A DNA stretch of 64,000 nt from Archaeoglobus sp. UBA234 (GTDB taxonomy: Archaea; Halobacteriota; Archaeoglobi; Archaeoglobales; Archaeoglobaceae): NCBI GenBank assembly GCA_002494625.1, contig DACH01000006.1, forward strand, positions 1-64,000, in the 5' to 3' direction. Both the position numbers and the translations under genes were made by a program. The notes beneath the pieces are model-generated. The model made no database searches. It was not told where the DNA came from and saw only the letters and a list, made by a program, of their open reading frames with translations. This document shows, in pieces, positions 8,354-16,272 of this stretch (positions are counted from its first letter, which is position 1; each line of letters begins with the position of its first letter).

Positions 8354-9063
8354 AAAAAGCAAGAGAGAAAATGAAGACGGACACGAATCAGGAAGTTGTC
8401 CGACTTGAGGATGTTTACAAGATTTACATTACTGGAAATGAGGAAGTGCATGCACTTGATGGAGTATCGATGACTGTTCAGAAAGGGGAATTTGTGGCAA
8501 TAATGGGTCCTTCAGGCAGTGGTAAATCGACGCTGCTGAACATGATCGGCTGCTTAGACAAACCAACTAAGGGAAGGGTTTTCATAAATGGTGTGGATAC
8601 GTCCACTTTAACTGATAACGAGCTTACAAGATTGAGGAGGGAGGCTATAGGCTTTGTATTTCAACATTACAACCTGATTCCAACCCTCACAGCTCTTGAA
8701 AATGTTGAACTACCGATGATATTCAGAGGGTTGAACGATGATGAAAGGAAAAGGAGGGCGATGGAACTTCTAAGGATTGTTGGACTCGAGAGGGAAATGA
8801 ACCGGAAACCAAATGAGCTCAGTGGAGGCCAGCAACAAAGAGTAGGAATAGCAAGAGCTCTTGCCAATGATCCTGAGATACTGCTCTGCGATGAACCAAC
8901 GGGAAATCTGGATACGAAGAGTGGAGAAATTGTTATGGAAATTCTATCAAAGCTCAACAGGGAGAGAGGAGTCACTCTGATTGTTGTTACTCATGACCCT
9001 GCAGTATCCGGTTTTGCCAGAAGAACTGTGAGAATAAGAGATGGCAGAATAATAGAGGGATAA
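8350..9063 (+). CDS. ABC transporter ATP-binding protein (MacB/LolD type)
   Basis: A 237-residue ATPase subunit with Walker A GPSGSGKST (about residues 54-62), Q-loop FVFQHYNLIPTLTALENVELP, signature LSGGQQQR, Walker B ILLCDEPTGNLD and H-loop VVTHD. The long Q-loop region and NVELPMIFRG stretch are those of the LolD/MacB/FtsE branch, which powers export or mechanotransmission across the envelope and not uptake. The start ATG overlaps the previous stop (ATGA). The permease gene follows two bases after the stop. Confidence 0.93.
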   Translation: MKKAREKMKTDTNQEVVRLEDVYKIYITGNEEVHALDGVSMTVQKGEFVAIMGPSGSGKSTLLNMIGCLDKPTKGRVFINGVDTSTLTDNELTRLRREAIGFVFQHYNLIPTLTALENVELPMIFRGLNDDERKRRAMELLRIVGLEREMNRKPNELSGGQQQRVGIARALANDPEILLCDEPTGNLDTKSGEIVMEILSKLNRERGVTLIVVTHDPAVSGFARRTVRIRDGRIIEG

Positions 9064-9064
9064 A

Positions 9065-10192
9065 ATGTATCTTGAGCTTGCAAAGAGGAATCTCATCAGA
9101 ACAAAGATGAGGAGCATTCTTGCAATCATTGGAATAGTTATCGGTGTAATGGCGATATCCTCTATCGGAATTTTTGGAGAGGGTTTGAAGAACACCGTAC
9201 TCGAAAACTTCAGAGATGTGGCGAATGAGGTTATAATAACGCCTTCATATTCTGGTGGATACACCACAATCGAAAAGACGAGCCTTTCCAAGCTCGAGAA
9301 AGTCCCCTATCTCGAAAGCATAATTCCTGTAAAAAGTGAAAGTGCCCTGATTCAGTACAAGGACAGAAAAACCTATGTCAGAATTTATGGAATGGAAAGG
9401 CGCTCGGTTGAAGAGCTTTTTGAGATCGAAAGGGGAAGTTCAAAGCTCTCGGGGACATGTGTTGTCGGAAGTACACTTGCTGAAAGACTCAACCTCAGGG
9501 TTGGAAGCAAAATAACCATTGAGGGTGAACTTTTCAGGGTGTCAGCCATATTGAAGGAAGAAGGTGCAAGATTTGACATCAATCCAGACAATACGCTGAT
9601 TCTTTCAGAGAAAGATTATGATGATCTCTTCAAAACTGAAGGTTATTCGATGATCCTTGTCAAACTGGAGAACCTTGACGACATCGAGCAGTTTAAGGAA
9701 ACTGTTGAAAAGAGCATAAATTCAAGAGAAACTAAGGTGAGGGTTTTTGAGATGAAAACAATCATTGAGAGAATTACGGAAGCCTTCAACCAGATTAACC
9801 TGTTCCTGATAGCGATAGCTGGAGTCTCGCTCTTAGTTGCTGGAGTCAGCATTCTCAATATAATGCTGATGTCCACAATGGAGAGAACAAAGGAGATAGG
9901 AGTGATGAGAGCTGTTGGGGCAAGCAGGCAGACAATAATGAGAATATTCCTCTATGAAGCCCTCCTCCTTGGATTGATAGGAAGTATAATGGGGGGAATT
10001 CTCAGCCTCCTTGGTGGGTATTTCATAATGATTGCAATCCTCCAGTCTGCCAAATATCTTTTCACAATCTCTTCACTGATATCGATCCTTCAGGGCGTTT
10101 CATTCGGAGTTGTAACCGCTGTAATAAGTGGTTTCTATCCAGCATTCAAAGCGAGCAAACTCGAACCCATCGATGCTTTGAGGTATGAATAG
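9065..10192 (+). CDS. ABC transporter permease of the MacB/FtsX family
   Basis: The 375-residue protein has the MacB topology: one N-terminal membrane helix (MRSILAIIGIVIGVMAISSIG, about residues 16-35), a roughly 200-residue external MacB_PCD domain, then three C-terminal helices (about 255-275, 305-330 and 340-362) forming the FtsX domain, with the typical MERTKEIGVMRAVGAS segment after the second helix and the final KASKLEPIDALRYE. It works with the ATPase directly upstream. With the exported protein as neighbour this looks like a system acting on extracytoplasmic substrates; the substrate is unknown. Confidence 0.92.
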   Translation: MYLELAKRNLIRTKMRSILAIIGIVIGVMAISSIGIFGEGLKNTVLENFRDVANEVIITPSYSGGYTTIEKTSLSKLEKVPYLESIIPVKSESALIQYKDRKTYVRIYGMERRSVEELFEIERGSSKLSGTCVVGSTLAERLNLRVGSKITIEGELFRVSAILKEEGARFDINPDNTLILSEKDYDDLFKTEGYSMILVKLENLDDIEQFKETVEKSINSRETKVRVFEMKTIIERITEAFNQINLFLIAIAGVSLLVAGVSILNIMLMSTMERTKEIGVMRAVGASRQTIMRIFLYEALLLGLIGSIMGGILSLLGGYFIMIAILQSAKYLFTISSLISILQGVSFGVVTAVISGFYPAFKASKLEPIDALRYE

Positions 10193-10270
10193 CTTACAGA
10201 CATTACACAACCTCTAAATAACTTTCAACCTATGTGGTAAAATCAATCAGGTTGGAAAACTTGGTTTAAG

Positions 10271-10320
10271 CTCAAGTAAATTCAAGTAAAATTCAATAAA
10301 CTCAGGTAAACTCAAGATTA
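10271..10320. repeat. five 10-bp tandem units in front of aMBF1
   Basis: Successive units ctcaagtaaa, ttcaagtaaa, attcaataaa, ctcaggtaaa and ctcaagatta fill 10271-10320. The spacing of one helical turn and the position 46-95 bases before the aMBF1 start codon are what one expects of a multi-site operator. The core TCAAGTA also occurs three times at 71-100. Confidence 0.65.
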
Positions 10321-10365
10321 AAATACCATGAGAATTAAGAACTTCCACCCCGGCTGGTGAATATA

Positions 10366-10839
10366 ATGGAATGTGAGGTATGTGGAAAGGAGCTGAAGGG
10401 AAAGGGTTACAGAGTTCTGATAGAGGGTAGTGAAGTCAATGTCTGCAGAAACTGCAAAAATCTCGGTAGCGAAAAACCGGTGGAGAGAATAGGTCAGAAA
10501 GGAGTCAAAAAGGTTCTTTTAAGAAAGAAAACTCCTTCAAAGGCGATTGAATTTGAAGAAGAGTTGCTTGAAAATTACAACCTGATAATAAGAATGGAAA
10601 GAGAGAAAAGAGGCTGGAGTCAGGAGGTTCTGGCAAAGAAAATTCAGGAGAAAGAATCTCTCATTAGAAAAATCGAAAATGCTGAAATAACTCCCGAACC
10701 ATCGGTAATTGAGAAACTTGAACGCCTCTTCAACCTGAAACTTAGAGAGAAGGTTACAGAGGTTAAACTGGACTTTGGCAGGAAAGGACTTCAGCCCACC
10801 CTCGGGGACATTGTGGAAATCAAAAGAAAGAAGCACTGA
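10366..10839 (+). CDS. archaeal multiprotein bridging factor 1 (aMBF1)
   Basis: The protein (157 residues from the ATG at 10366) has an N-terminal zinc ribbon, CEVCGKELKG ... VCRNCKNLG, and a C-terminal Cro/CI-type helix-turn-helix (about residues 70-130; IIRMEREKRGWSQEVLAKKI) with the ending FGRKGLQPTLGDIVEIKRKK. This matches archaeal MBF1, a ribosome-associated and transcription-related factor. A GTG nine bases upstream is in frame but the GGTG core fits the ATG better (six-base spacing). The methyltransferase-like gene follows six bases later. Confidence 0.9.
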   Translation: MECEVCGKELKGKGYRVLIEGSEVNVCRNCKNLGSEKPVERIGQKGVKKVLLRKKTPSKAIEFEEELLENYNLIIRMEREKRGWSQEVLAKKIQEKESLIRKIENAEITPEPSVIEKLERLFNLKLREKVTEVKLDFGRKGLQPTLGDIVEIKRKKH

Positions 10840-10844
10840 AAGCC

Positions 10845-12032
10845 ATGTTCTCTGAGATCTCACTGTCTCCGAATGAAATAAAAAGAGTGCAAAGGGAAGT
10901 TGAATTTGCGGAGAGGAAAATAAGGAAGGGGTACAGCAGGGAGAAAATTCTGAAAGGCATAAGAAAGACAGTTTTCACTCAGGAGGAAATATTTTCAATT
11001 GCGAAGAATAGAATTAAAGCAAGAGAAAAATTTGGAGAACTTTCGAAGTCTTTAATTTTCGATGATTCGGGGTTGAGGTATTCGACTCCACCCACGGTTG
11101 CTGAATACAGGGCTGAAAGACTTAAAACGGATAAAATTGCTGATATAAGCTGTGGGGTAGGATCACAACTTATTTTCTTTGCCAGAAAAAGTAGAGAAGC
11201 TATAGGCATAGAGATAAGCAGAAAAAGGGCTTTGATGGCGTATATCAATCTTAACTCACTGGGGATTGAGAACACCAGTATTATTGCAGGAGATGCATTG
11301 AGTGACGAGGTTCTTAATAAAATAGATGCTGATACCGTTTTCTCAGATCCAGCACGCCCCCCCGAGGTAGAAGTAAGGACGATGGATGGACTCGAACCAC
11401 ATCCTGAGAAGGTCTATGAAAAATACAAGAAAGTAACAGAGAGAATTGCCTTCGAACTTCCACCACAGATGCCACCTGAAAGAATAACTATTAGTGGAGA
11501 GAAGGAATATACTTCGCTGAACTTCAGATTGAACCGTCTGGCTCTCTACTGTGGAGAGCTTGCCGAATATGATGTCTCTGCAGTATCCCTCCCGTCAAGA
11601 GAGAAGATAACATCCGAAGATGATGAAGTGATACCTGAAAGGACAGACAATGTTGAAGATTTACTCCATGAGGTTGATTATACTGTTATGAAAGCAAATC
11701 TTCTTCCAAATCTTCTGGGAAAGCTTGGAATTGAAGCAAGAATATTTCTTGATGATGGAAAAAGAACCGTTCTGACCTCCTCTACCACGACAGATTCAGA
11801 ATTTTTGAGGGACTATGCTGTTGAACTGGTGTGTCCATTCTCAGTAAGCAGGATAAATCAGGAACTTAAAAGGCTGGATGGAGGAAAGATCACTCTCAGA
11901 TTCTCTGTAAGCCCGGATGAATACTGGAATCTGAGAAAAAAGATTGAAGATGGCTTGAAGGGGGAGAAATGGTTTTATCTTTTCAGGAAAGGAGATTATG
12001 CGATAATCTCAAGCCCTGGACACTCTGTTTGA
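10845..12032 (+). CDS. class I methyltransferase-fold protein with THUMP-like C-terminal domain
   Basis: A 395-residue protein. Residues 1-85 are helical and charged. A Rossmann methyltransferase core follows with ADISCGVGSQLIFFA (SAM-binding motif I, about residues 98-112), IGIEISRKRA (motif II acidic residue) and VFSDPARPPE in the motif IV position. The C-terminal part, with FELPPQMPPERI and later LFRKGDYAIIS, resembles the THUMP-like domain found in archaeal and bacterial methyltransferase homologues. An RNA substrate is likely but not proven. The ATG at 10845 is six bases after the aMBF1 stop, so both are probably one transcript. Confidence 0.8.
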   Translation: MFSEISLSPNEIKRVQREVEFAERKIRKGYSREKILKGIRKTVFTQEEIFSIAKNRIKAREKFGELSKSLIFDDSGLRYSTPPTVAEYRAERLKTDKIADISCGVGSQLIFFARKSREAIGIEISRKRALMAYINLNSLGIENTSIIAGDALSDEVLNKIDADTVFSDPARPPEVEVRTMDGLEPHPEKVYEKYKKVTERIAFELPPQMPPERITISGEKEYTSLNFRLNRLALYCGELAEYDVSAVSLPSREKITSEDDEVIPERTDNVEDLLHEVDYTVMKANLLPNLLGKLGIEARIFLDDGKRTVLTSSTTTDSEFLRDYAVELVCPFSVSRINQELKRLDGGKITLRFSVSPDEYWNLRKKIEDGLKGEKWFYLFRKGDYAIISSPGHSV

Positions 12033-12040
12033 TTTTGGCC

Positions 12041-12060
12041 CCTGAGCTTTCTTGGCTCAA
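12041..12060. terminator. inverted repeat between converging genes
   Basis: TGAGC at 12043-12047 pairs with GCTCA at 12055-12059 across a T-rich loop, in the 24-base space between the converging methyltransferase-like gene and cysS. A short hairpin here may help ending of one or both transcripts. The stem is only five base pairs, so this is weak. Confidence 0.3.
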
Positions 12061-13490
12061 CTGCCACCAATAACCTTCCATCTCGTCCCCCTGGGTGTAT
12101 CAATAAGGATTATCCTCTCTTCTCTCAGCCTGTCTCTTATTTCATCAGCTCTGTCAAAGTCCCTCTCTCTTCTTGCCATCTCTCTTTCTTCTATCAACTC
12201 TCTATATTCCTGAAGAGCGGGAATCCTTCTGTAACTCTCAAAGAACCCCATAACGCTACATATTCTCCTGTAAATGCTGAAAAGCATCTCAAAAGTCTCA
12301 AGACTTGCCCCTTCTGACACGATCTGGTTTATTCTGCCTGCCATCTCATGGATGACTGCAAGTGCTTTTGGCGTGTTGAAATCATCTCTCATCGCATCTC
12401 TGAATTTCTCTTCAAAATCCGGGAAATCTCTCCTTTCTCCCTCTATTCCAAAGGTTTTAATTGCAGCCACTTCCATATCAAGATTTTCAAGAGCGTTTCT
12501 GAGTGATTCATATGATTTTTTCGCCCTTTCAAGAGCATCATCTCTGAAGTCAAGGGGACTTCGATAGTGAGCGGAGAGCAGGAAGTATCGAATAACCTCT
12601 CCGTCGTATTTTTCAAGCACATCCCTTATCTTCACTATGTTTCCGAGGCTCTTGCTCATTTTTTCTCCTTTTATCGTGACGAAATCATTATGCATCCAGT
12701 ATTTTACCGGTTCAACCTCGAAAAGAGCATAACTCTGTGCTCTCTCATTCTCGTGATGGGGAAAAATCAGGTCTTTACCTCCTCCATGGATGTCAAAAGG
12801 GGCTCCAAGGTGCTTTGTAGCGAGAACAGAACACTCTATGTGCCATCCTGGTCTTCCAGGACCCCAGGGGGAATCAAAAACAGCTTCAGCTTTCAAGTCT
12901 TCATCCTTTGCTGACTTCCAGAGGGCAAAATCCTTCACATCTTTTTTTCTCGGATCGGGCTCAATCCTGTGTCTGTCCAGCTCCTCGATACTCATGCCAG
13001 AGAGTCTGCCATATTCCGGAAAGCTGGGAACATGGAAATAAACATCCCTCCCGTTCTCTCCTTCGACTTCGTAGGCATATCCCTTTTCGATTATTTTCTT
13101 CACTGCCTGGATGATCTCCTCAATGTTCTCAGTAACCTTAGGGTGAAAATCTGCTCTTCTGACATTCAGTCTTTCCATGTCCTCCAGATATTTCTGAATA
13201 AACTCTTCGGCAACCTCCTTTTGTGTCCTTCCTTCGCTAACTGCTCTTCTTATTATCTTGTCGTCAACATCCGTGAAATTCTGAACATAGATTACTTTTC
13301 GTCCTGTGTATTCGAGGAATCTTCTGAATGTGTCAAAGACAACTGCACTTCTTGCATGCCCTATGTGGGAGTAATCGTAGGCTGTAATTCCGCAGACATA
13401 CATTCTCACTTCTTTCCCAAGCTGAAGTTCCTCTTCCTTTTTTGTGAAGGTATTGTAAATTCTTATCGTCTCATCAGATATGCTGCTCAT
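12057..13490 (-). CDS. cysS: cysteinyl-tRNA synthetase
   Basis: The 477-residue protein is a full-length class I CysRS. The zinc/substrate segment MYVCGITAYDYSHIGHARSA contains the HIGH motif; GWHIECSVLATKHLG and FPHHENERAQS carry the other zinc ligands; the KMSKSLGN loop is at about residue 276. The C-terminal helical anticodon-binding domain ends with a RWKVI segment. It attaches cysteine to tRNA-Cys. Its presence means this organism does not need to rely only on the SepRS/SepCysS route. A long gene-free region lies upstream. Confidence 0.96.
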   Translation of the reverse strand: MSSISDETIRIYNTFTKKEEELQLGKEVRMYVCGITAYDYSHIGHARSAVVFDTFRRFLEYTGRKVIYVQNFTDVDDKIIRRAVSEGRTQKEVAEEFIQKYLEDMERLNVRRADFHPKVTENIEEIIQAVKKIIEKGYAYEVEGENGRDVYFHVPSFPEYGRLSGMSIEELDRHRIEPDPRKKDVKDFALWKSAKDEDLKAEAVFDSPWGPGRPGWHIECSVLATKHLGAPFDIHGGGKDLIFPHHENERAQSYALFEVEPVKYWMHNDFVTIKGEKMSKSLGNIVKIRDVLEKYDGEVIRYFLLSAHYRSPLDFRDDALERAKKSYESLRNALENLDMEVAAIKTFGIEGERRDFPDFEEKFRDAMRDDFNTPKALAVIHEMAGRINQIVSEGASLETFEMLFSIYRRICSVMGFFESYRRIPALQEYRELIEEREMARRERDFDRADEIRDRLREERIILIDTPRGTRWKVIGGS

Positions 13491-13529
13491 CCTCTCTCCC
13501 CTCTGGGCATATTTGGATTTGGACTATAA

Positions 13530-14208
13530 AATTCCTTCTCAATCGGGATCTGTTAATTTTTAAGGTGTTATAGGTATAGTGTTTCAATTATGTAGTAAAA
13601 ATTGGAGTTGAGGAACTCTAACTCATCTACTGGTTGATAGTGTACTCTCAATTTTCAGTCTCCTATTCTTTTTCTTTACATCTTCAGATACCATAAATCT
13701 TTGAACTGGATTATCTGGTAGATTCTCCACTTGTATTTTCGAGTACTTACAACCCCTGGGTGGTTGTAAAAGAATAGTAATGCAATCTTTCTGAAAGCAT
13801 TGAACACTTCAACAGAATACATTCGGAATATGAGCCAGAATAATAGGGCATATAACTGCCCACTCTTTAAAGTACAGCTTTGCTACTCCTCTAGCAGAGG
13901 AATAAGGGGGTTTGCGGAATAATTATAACTCATGGGTACGATCAAAATCTTGATTATGTGCTAACTGCGAATGAAAGAATAAAGTATCAATGAAAGAATA
14001 AGTATCACCACATATTATTAAATAGAGTTTGCAAACGAAGATAAGGTAAAGGGAGATATAACAACTATCAACAGCCCAACGCTTACACCCATCTTCCTGC
14101 TCAGTCGGTTTGATATTTTAGATGAAATTGCCGATGACAATTTGGGGTAGAGAGTAGGCGAACTACATCCATCAAAACATCATCCAATCAGTCAGGGAGG
14201 GAAAAGAT
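13530..14208. other. gene-free region upstream of the GrpB-family gene
   Basis: No convincing gene is visible in these roughly 680 bases. Short open stretches on the plus strand are broken by many stops; the longest protein-like one runs from about 14037 to 14148 and ends in FDILDEIADDNLG. A near-perfect tandem duplication (19 and 18 bases) lies at 13970-14006. Together with the odd codon use of the next gene this looks like a decayed insertion area. Confidence 0.5.
13970..14006. repeat. tandem duplication of an 18-19 bp unit
   Basis: The unit aatgaaagaataaagtatc (13970-13988) is followed directly by aatgaaagaataagtatc (13989-14006), which differs by one missing A. It lies in otherwise gene-free DNA and has no clear role. 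Confidence 0.75.
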
Positions 14209-14766
14209 GTGAAACACCCGATCATAATCGTAGACTATGATTCCCGCTGGCCAATCCTGTATGAAGAGGAGAAGGATAGGATTCTTGGCGTAATTGGAGA
14301 TAAAATCGTGGCGATCGAACACATCGGAAGTACAGCTGTCCCTGGTTTGGGGGCAAAGCCAATTATTGACATTATGATTGGTGTCCGTCACCTCGCCGAT
14401 GCCAACGAATGTATTGAGCCACTTCAAAGTATTGGCTACGAGTATGTTCCTGAATATGAAGTTTCAATCCCAGAAAGGCGCTTCTTCCGTAAGGGCCCTT
14501 TAGAAGCACGCATCCATTTACACATGGTTGAACGATCGAGTGATTTCTGGGAGCGACACATCTTGTTTCGAGATTTCTTGCGCGCTCATCCCGAGATAGC
14601 TCAGCAATATTATCAATTGAAGAAAGAATTAGCTGCCAGGTTTGGTTCAGATCGTGATGCTTACACTGAGGCAAAGACGCCGTTCATCGAATCTGTGATA
14701 GCAATGGCATGCGCAACAAAACGACCAGCTCCTAAGGACTGCGGTTGCAAACGATCATATAGCTGA
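14209..14766 (+). CDS. GrpB-family protein (UPF0157), probably transferred
   Basis: The 185-residue protein matches the GrpB/UPF0157 family, a nucleotidyltransferase-like fold: VEHIGSTAVPGLGAKPIIDI-type segment (here beginning AIEHIGSTAVPG, about residue 36), then RIHLHMVE and FRDFLRAHPE. Function in the family is unsettled. The GTG start is preceded by GGGAGGG. Arginine codons are largely CGT, CGC and CGA, whereas neighbouring genes use mostly AGA and AGG, and the flanks are gene-free; both suggest recent transfer, perhaps from bacteria. It is complete, without frameshifts. Confidence 0.85.
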   Translation: MKHPIIIVDYDSRWPILYEEEKDRILGVIGDKIVAIEHIGSTAVPGLGAKPIIDIMIGVRHLADANECIEPLQSIGYEYVPEYEVSIPERRFFRKGPLEARIHLHMVERSSDFWERHILFRDFLRAHPEIAQQYYQLKKELAARFGSDRDAYTEAKTPFIESVIAMACATKRPAPKDCGCKRSYS

Positions 14767-14937
14767 GGTTGCTAGTTCTGGCCGGGAAAAATGAAACATT
14801 AGGTGAAATTCACTTCCTGTTTTGCCTTGAGACATCAAGAAGTATCAACAGTTCTGCAACACCACAAAGGCAACACCCCTATATTCAACAAAGAACTCCA
14901 ATCGAAAGGATTAAAACCTCTCGGATTAATTTTTATT

Positions 14938-15597
14938 GTGGAGAAAGCTGAGGAAGGGGAAGATTCTCAAACCTCCCGTAATTTGAATAAAATAAAAAGA
15001 TTCTCAATAGGGAAAAAATTGAGAGATGGGATTGATAAGTATCGTATTTATTCGAACATAACTGACATAACCTCAGTCTCCCGCAGATATTTTGTCATAG
15101 GTTTCTTTGACGGTGTTCTGACTGTTCTGGGGATGATAATGGGTGCCCATCTGAGTGGAGGAGCAACATCTGAAATAGTAATATCTGCAGGGATAGCTAC
15201 AGGACTTGCTCTCGGAATCTCAAGTGGATGGGGTGCTTATGAGGCGGAAAAAATAGAACAGACGATTGCGATGAGGGAGAAGCAGAAAGCCCTGCTCGTT
15301 AATAGGGAGAGCAATACGATAACAAAGGCACATGACTTTGCAACCTATGTTTCTTCAACAGTCCATGCAATAGCGCCGATTCCAGCAGCAATTATACCAC
15401 TGATTCCTTACATGTATATGGATGCAGAAAAAGCTCTCTATCCGGCAATAGGCATGGGTCTTACAGCTCTTTTTGTTGTGGGCGCACTCATGGGAAAAGT
15501 ATCAAAAAGAAACATATTGATTGCAGGAATGAGAATGGTTATCGCAGGTTTGCTTACTTTGGTAGTGGTCACTCTTCTCAATCCGAGCCATTTCTAA
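14938..15597 (+). CDS. VIT/CCC1-like membrane protein
   Basis: From GTG 14938 the protein has 219 residues. After a charged N-terminus comes RRYFVIGFFDGVLTVLGMI, the hallmark of VIT1/CCC1-related proteins, then GLALGISSGWGAYEAEKIE, and four or five predicted membrane helices in total. Characterised relatives carry iron or manganese ions across membranes; this subgroup is uncharacterised, so metal transport is an inference. An in-frame ATG at 14803 exists, but the extra 45 residues look unlike protein and a TATA-like TTAAAA about 29 bases before the GTG supports a leaderless start there. It converges with and overlaps the MBL gene by 20 bases. Confidence 0.72.
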   Translation: MEKAEEGEDSQTSRNLNKIKRFSIGKKLRDGIDKYRIYSNITDITSVSRRYFVIGFFDGVLTVLGMIMGAHLSGGATSEIVISAGIATGLALGISSGWGAYEAEKIEQTIAMREKQKALLVNRESNTITKAHDFATYVSSTVHAIAPIPAAIIPLIPYMYMDAEKALYPAIGMGLTALFVVGALMGKVSKRNILIAGMRMVIAGLLTLVVVTLLNPSHF

Positions 15598-16207
15598 TTC
15601 TTTCTATAAGTTTATCAAAATCCCTTCTTTCTGCTGGTTCTCCATGTCCAGGAAAAATTTTCTCAAATCTGAGGCTGGAAACCTTCTTTACCGATTTCAG
15701 GTATTCTCTGTAGTCCGTGCAGAAAGCCTTTGGAGAAAGTGAAATACCCTTTTTAACACGAAGGAGATCTCCACAGACAAGCTGGTTTTTGTAAAGAATA
15801 CTAATGCTTCCGGGAGTATGACCAGGGGTATGGATTATTTTCATGTTCTTGCCCTCTTCTACAAAGTTTGGAATCTCTGATACAGGTTTGACCTCTCCAG
15901 GGCGTTCGAATCTAAAAAATCTATCGAATAATGACAGAATTTTTCCAATTCCAGAGTATTGAATTCTTTCCTTACCCAGAATGAATGGGATCTCCTTTTC
16001 GTGGGCGAAAATCGGGCAGTTAAACTTTTTCTGGAGTATTGCTGCTGACTGGATATGGTCGTAGTGGCCATGGGTCAGTATTATCCCTTTGATTTTCCGT
16101 CTTAGAGTTCTGGTTGACAGCATATCAGCAGTATTGATGCCTGTGTCAACAAGAAAATTATCAATCAGGTATATGTTACAACCTTTCTCCAGCAACCTCT
16201 CAACCAT
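15578..16207 (-). CDS. metallo-beta-lactamase-fold hydrolase
   Basis: A 209-residue MBL-fold protein. The metal site is seen as THGHYDHI (about residues 45-52), HTPGHTPGS (about 116-124) with the second histidine, CGDLLR with the bridging aspartate, and FPGHGEP near the C-terminus with the last histidine. This is the glyoxalase II-like arrangement for two metals. The start is ATG 16207, about 26 bases after a TATA-like TTAAATATT, so probably leaderless. The substrate is unknown. The last 20 bases overlap the converging membrane-protein gene. Confidence 0.88.
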   Translation of the reverse strand: MVERLLEKGCNIYLIDNFLVDTGINTADMLSTRTLRRKIKGIILTHGHYDHIQSAAILQKKFNCPIFAHEKEIPFILGKERIQYSGIGKILSLFDRFFRFERPGEVKPVSEIPNFVEEGKNMKIIHTPGHTPGSISILYKNQLVCGDLLRVKKGISLSPKAFCTDYREYLKSVKKVSSLRFEKIFPGHGEPAERRDFDKLIERIRNGSD

Positions 16208-16272
16208 ATCAGAAATCTCATTTAAAGAATATTTAACTCCTTTTTTAATTTTTAACTTCTTTTTTACCCTCC

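Noticed and set aside
14803..14937. Longer N-terminus of the VIT-like protein from ATG 14803
   Set aside because: The added 45 residues do not resemble the family, and a TATA-like box fits a leaderless GTG start at 14938.
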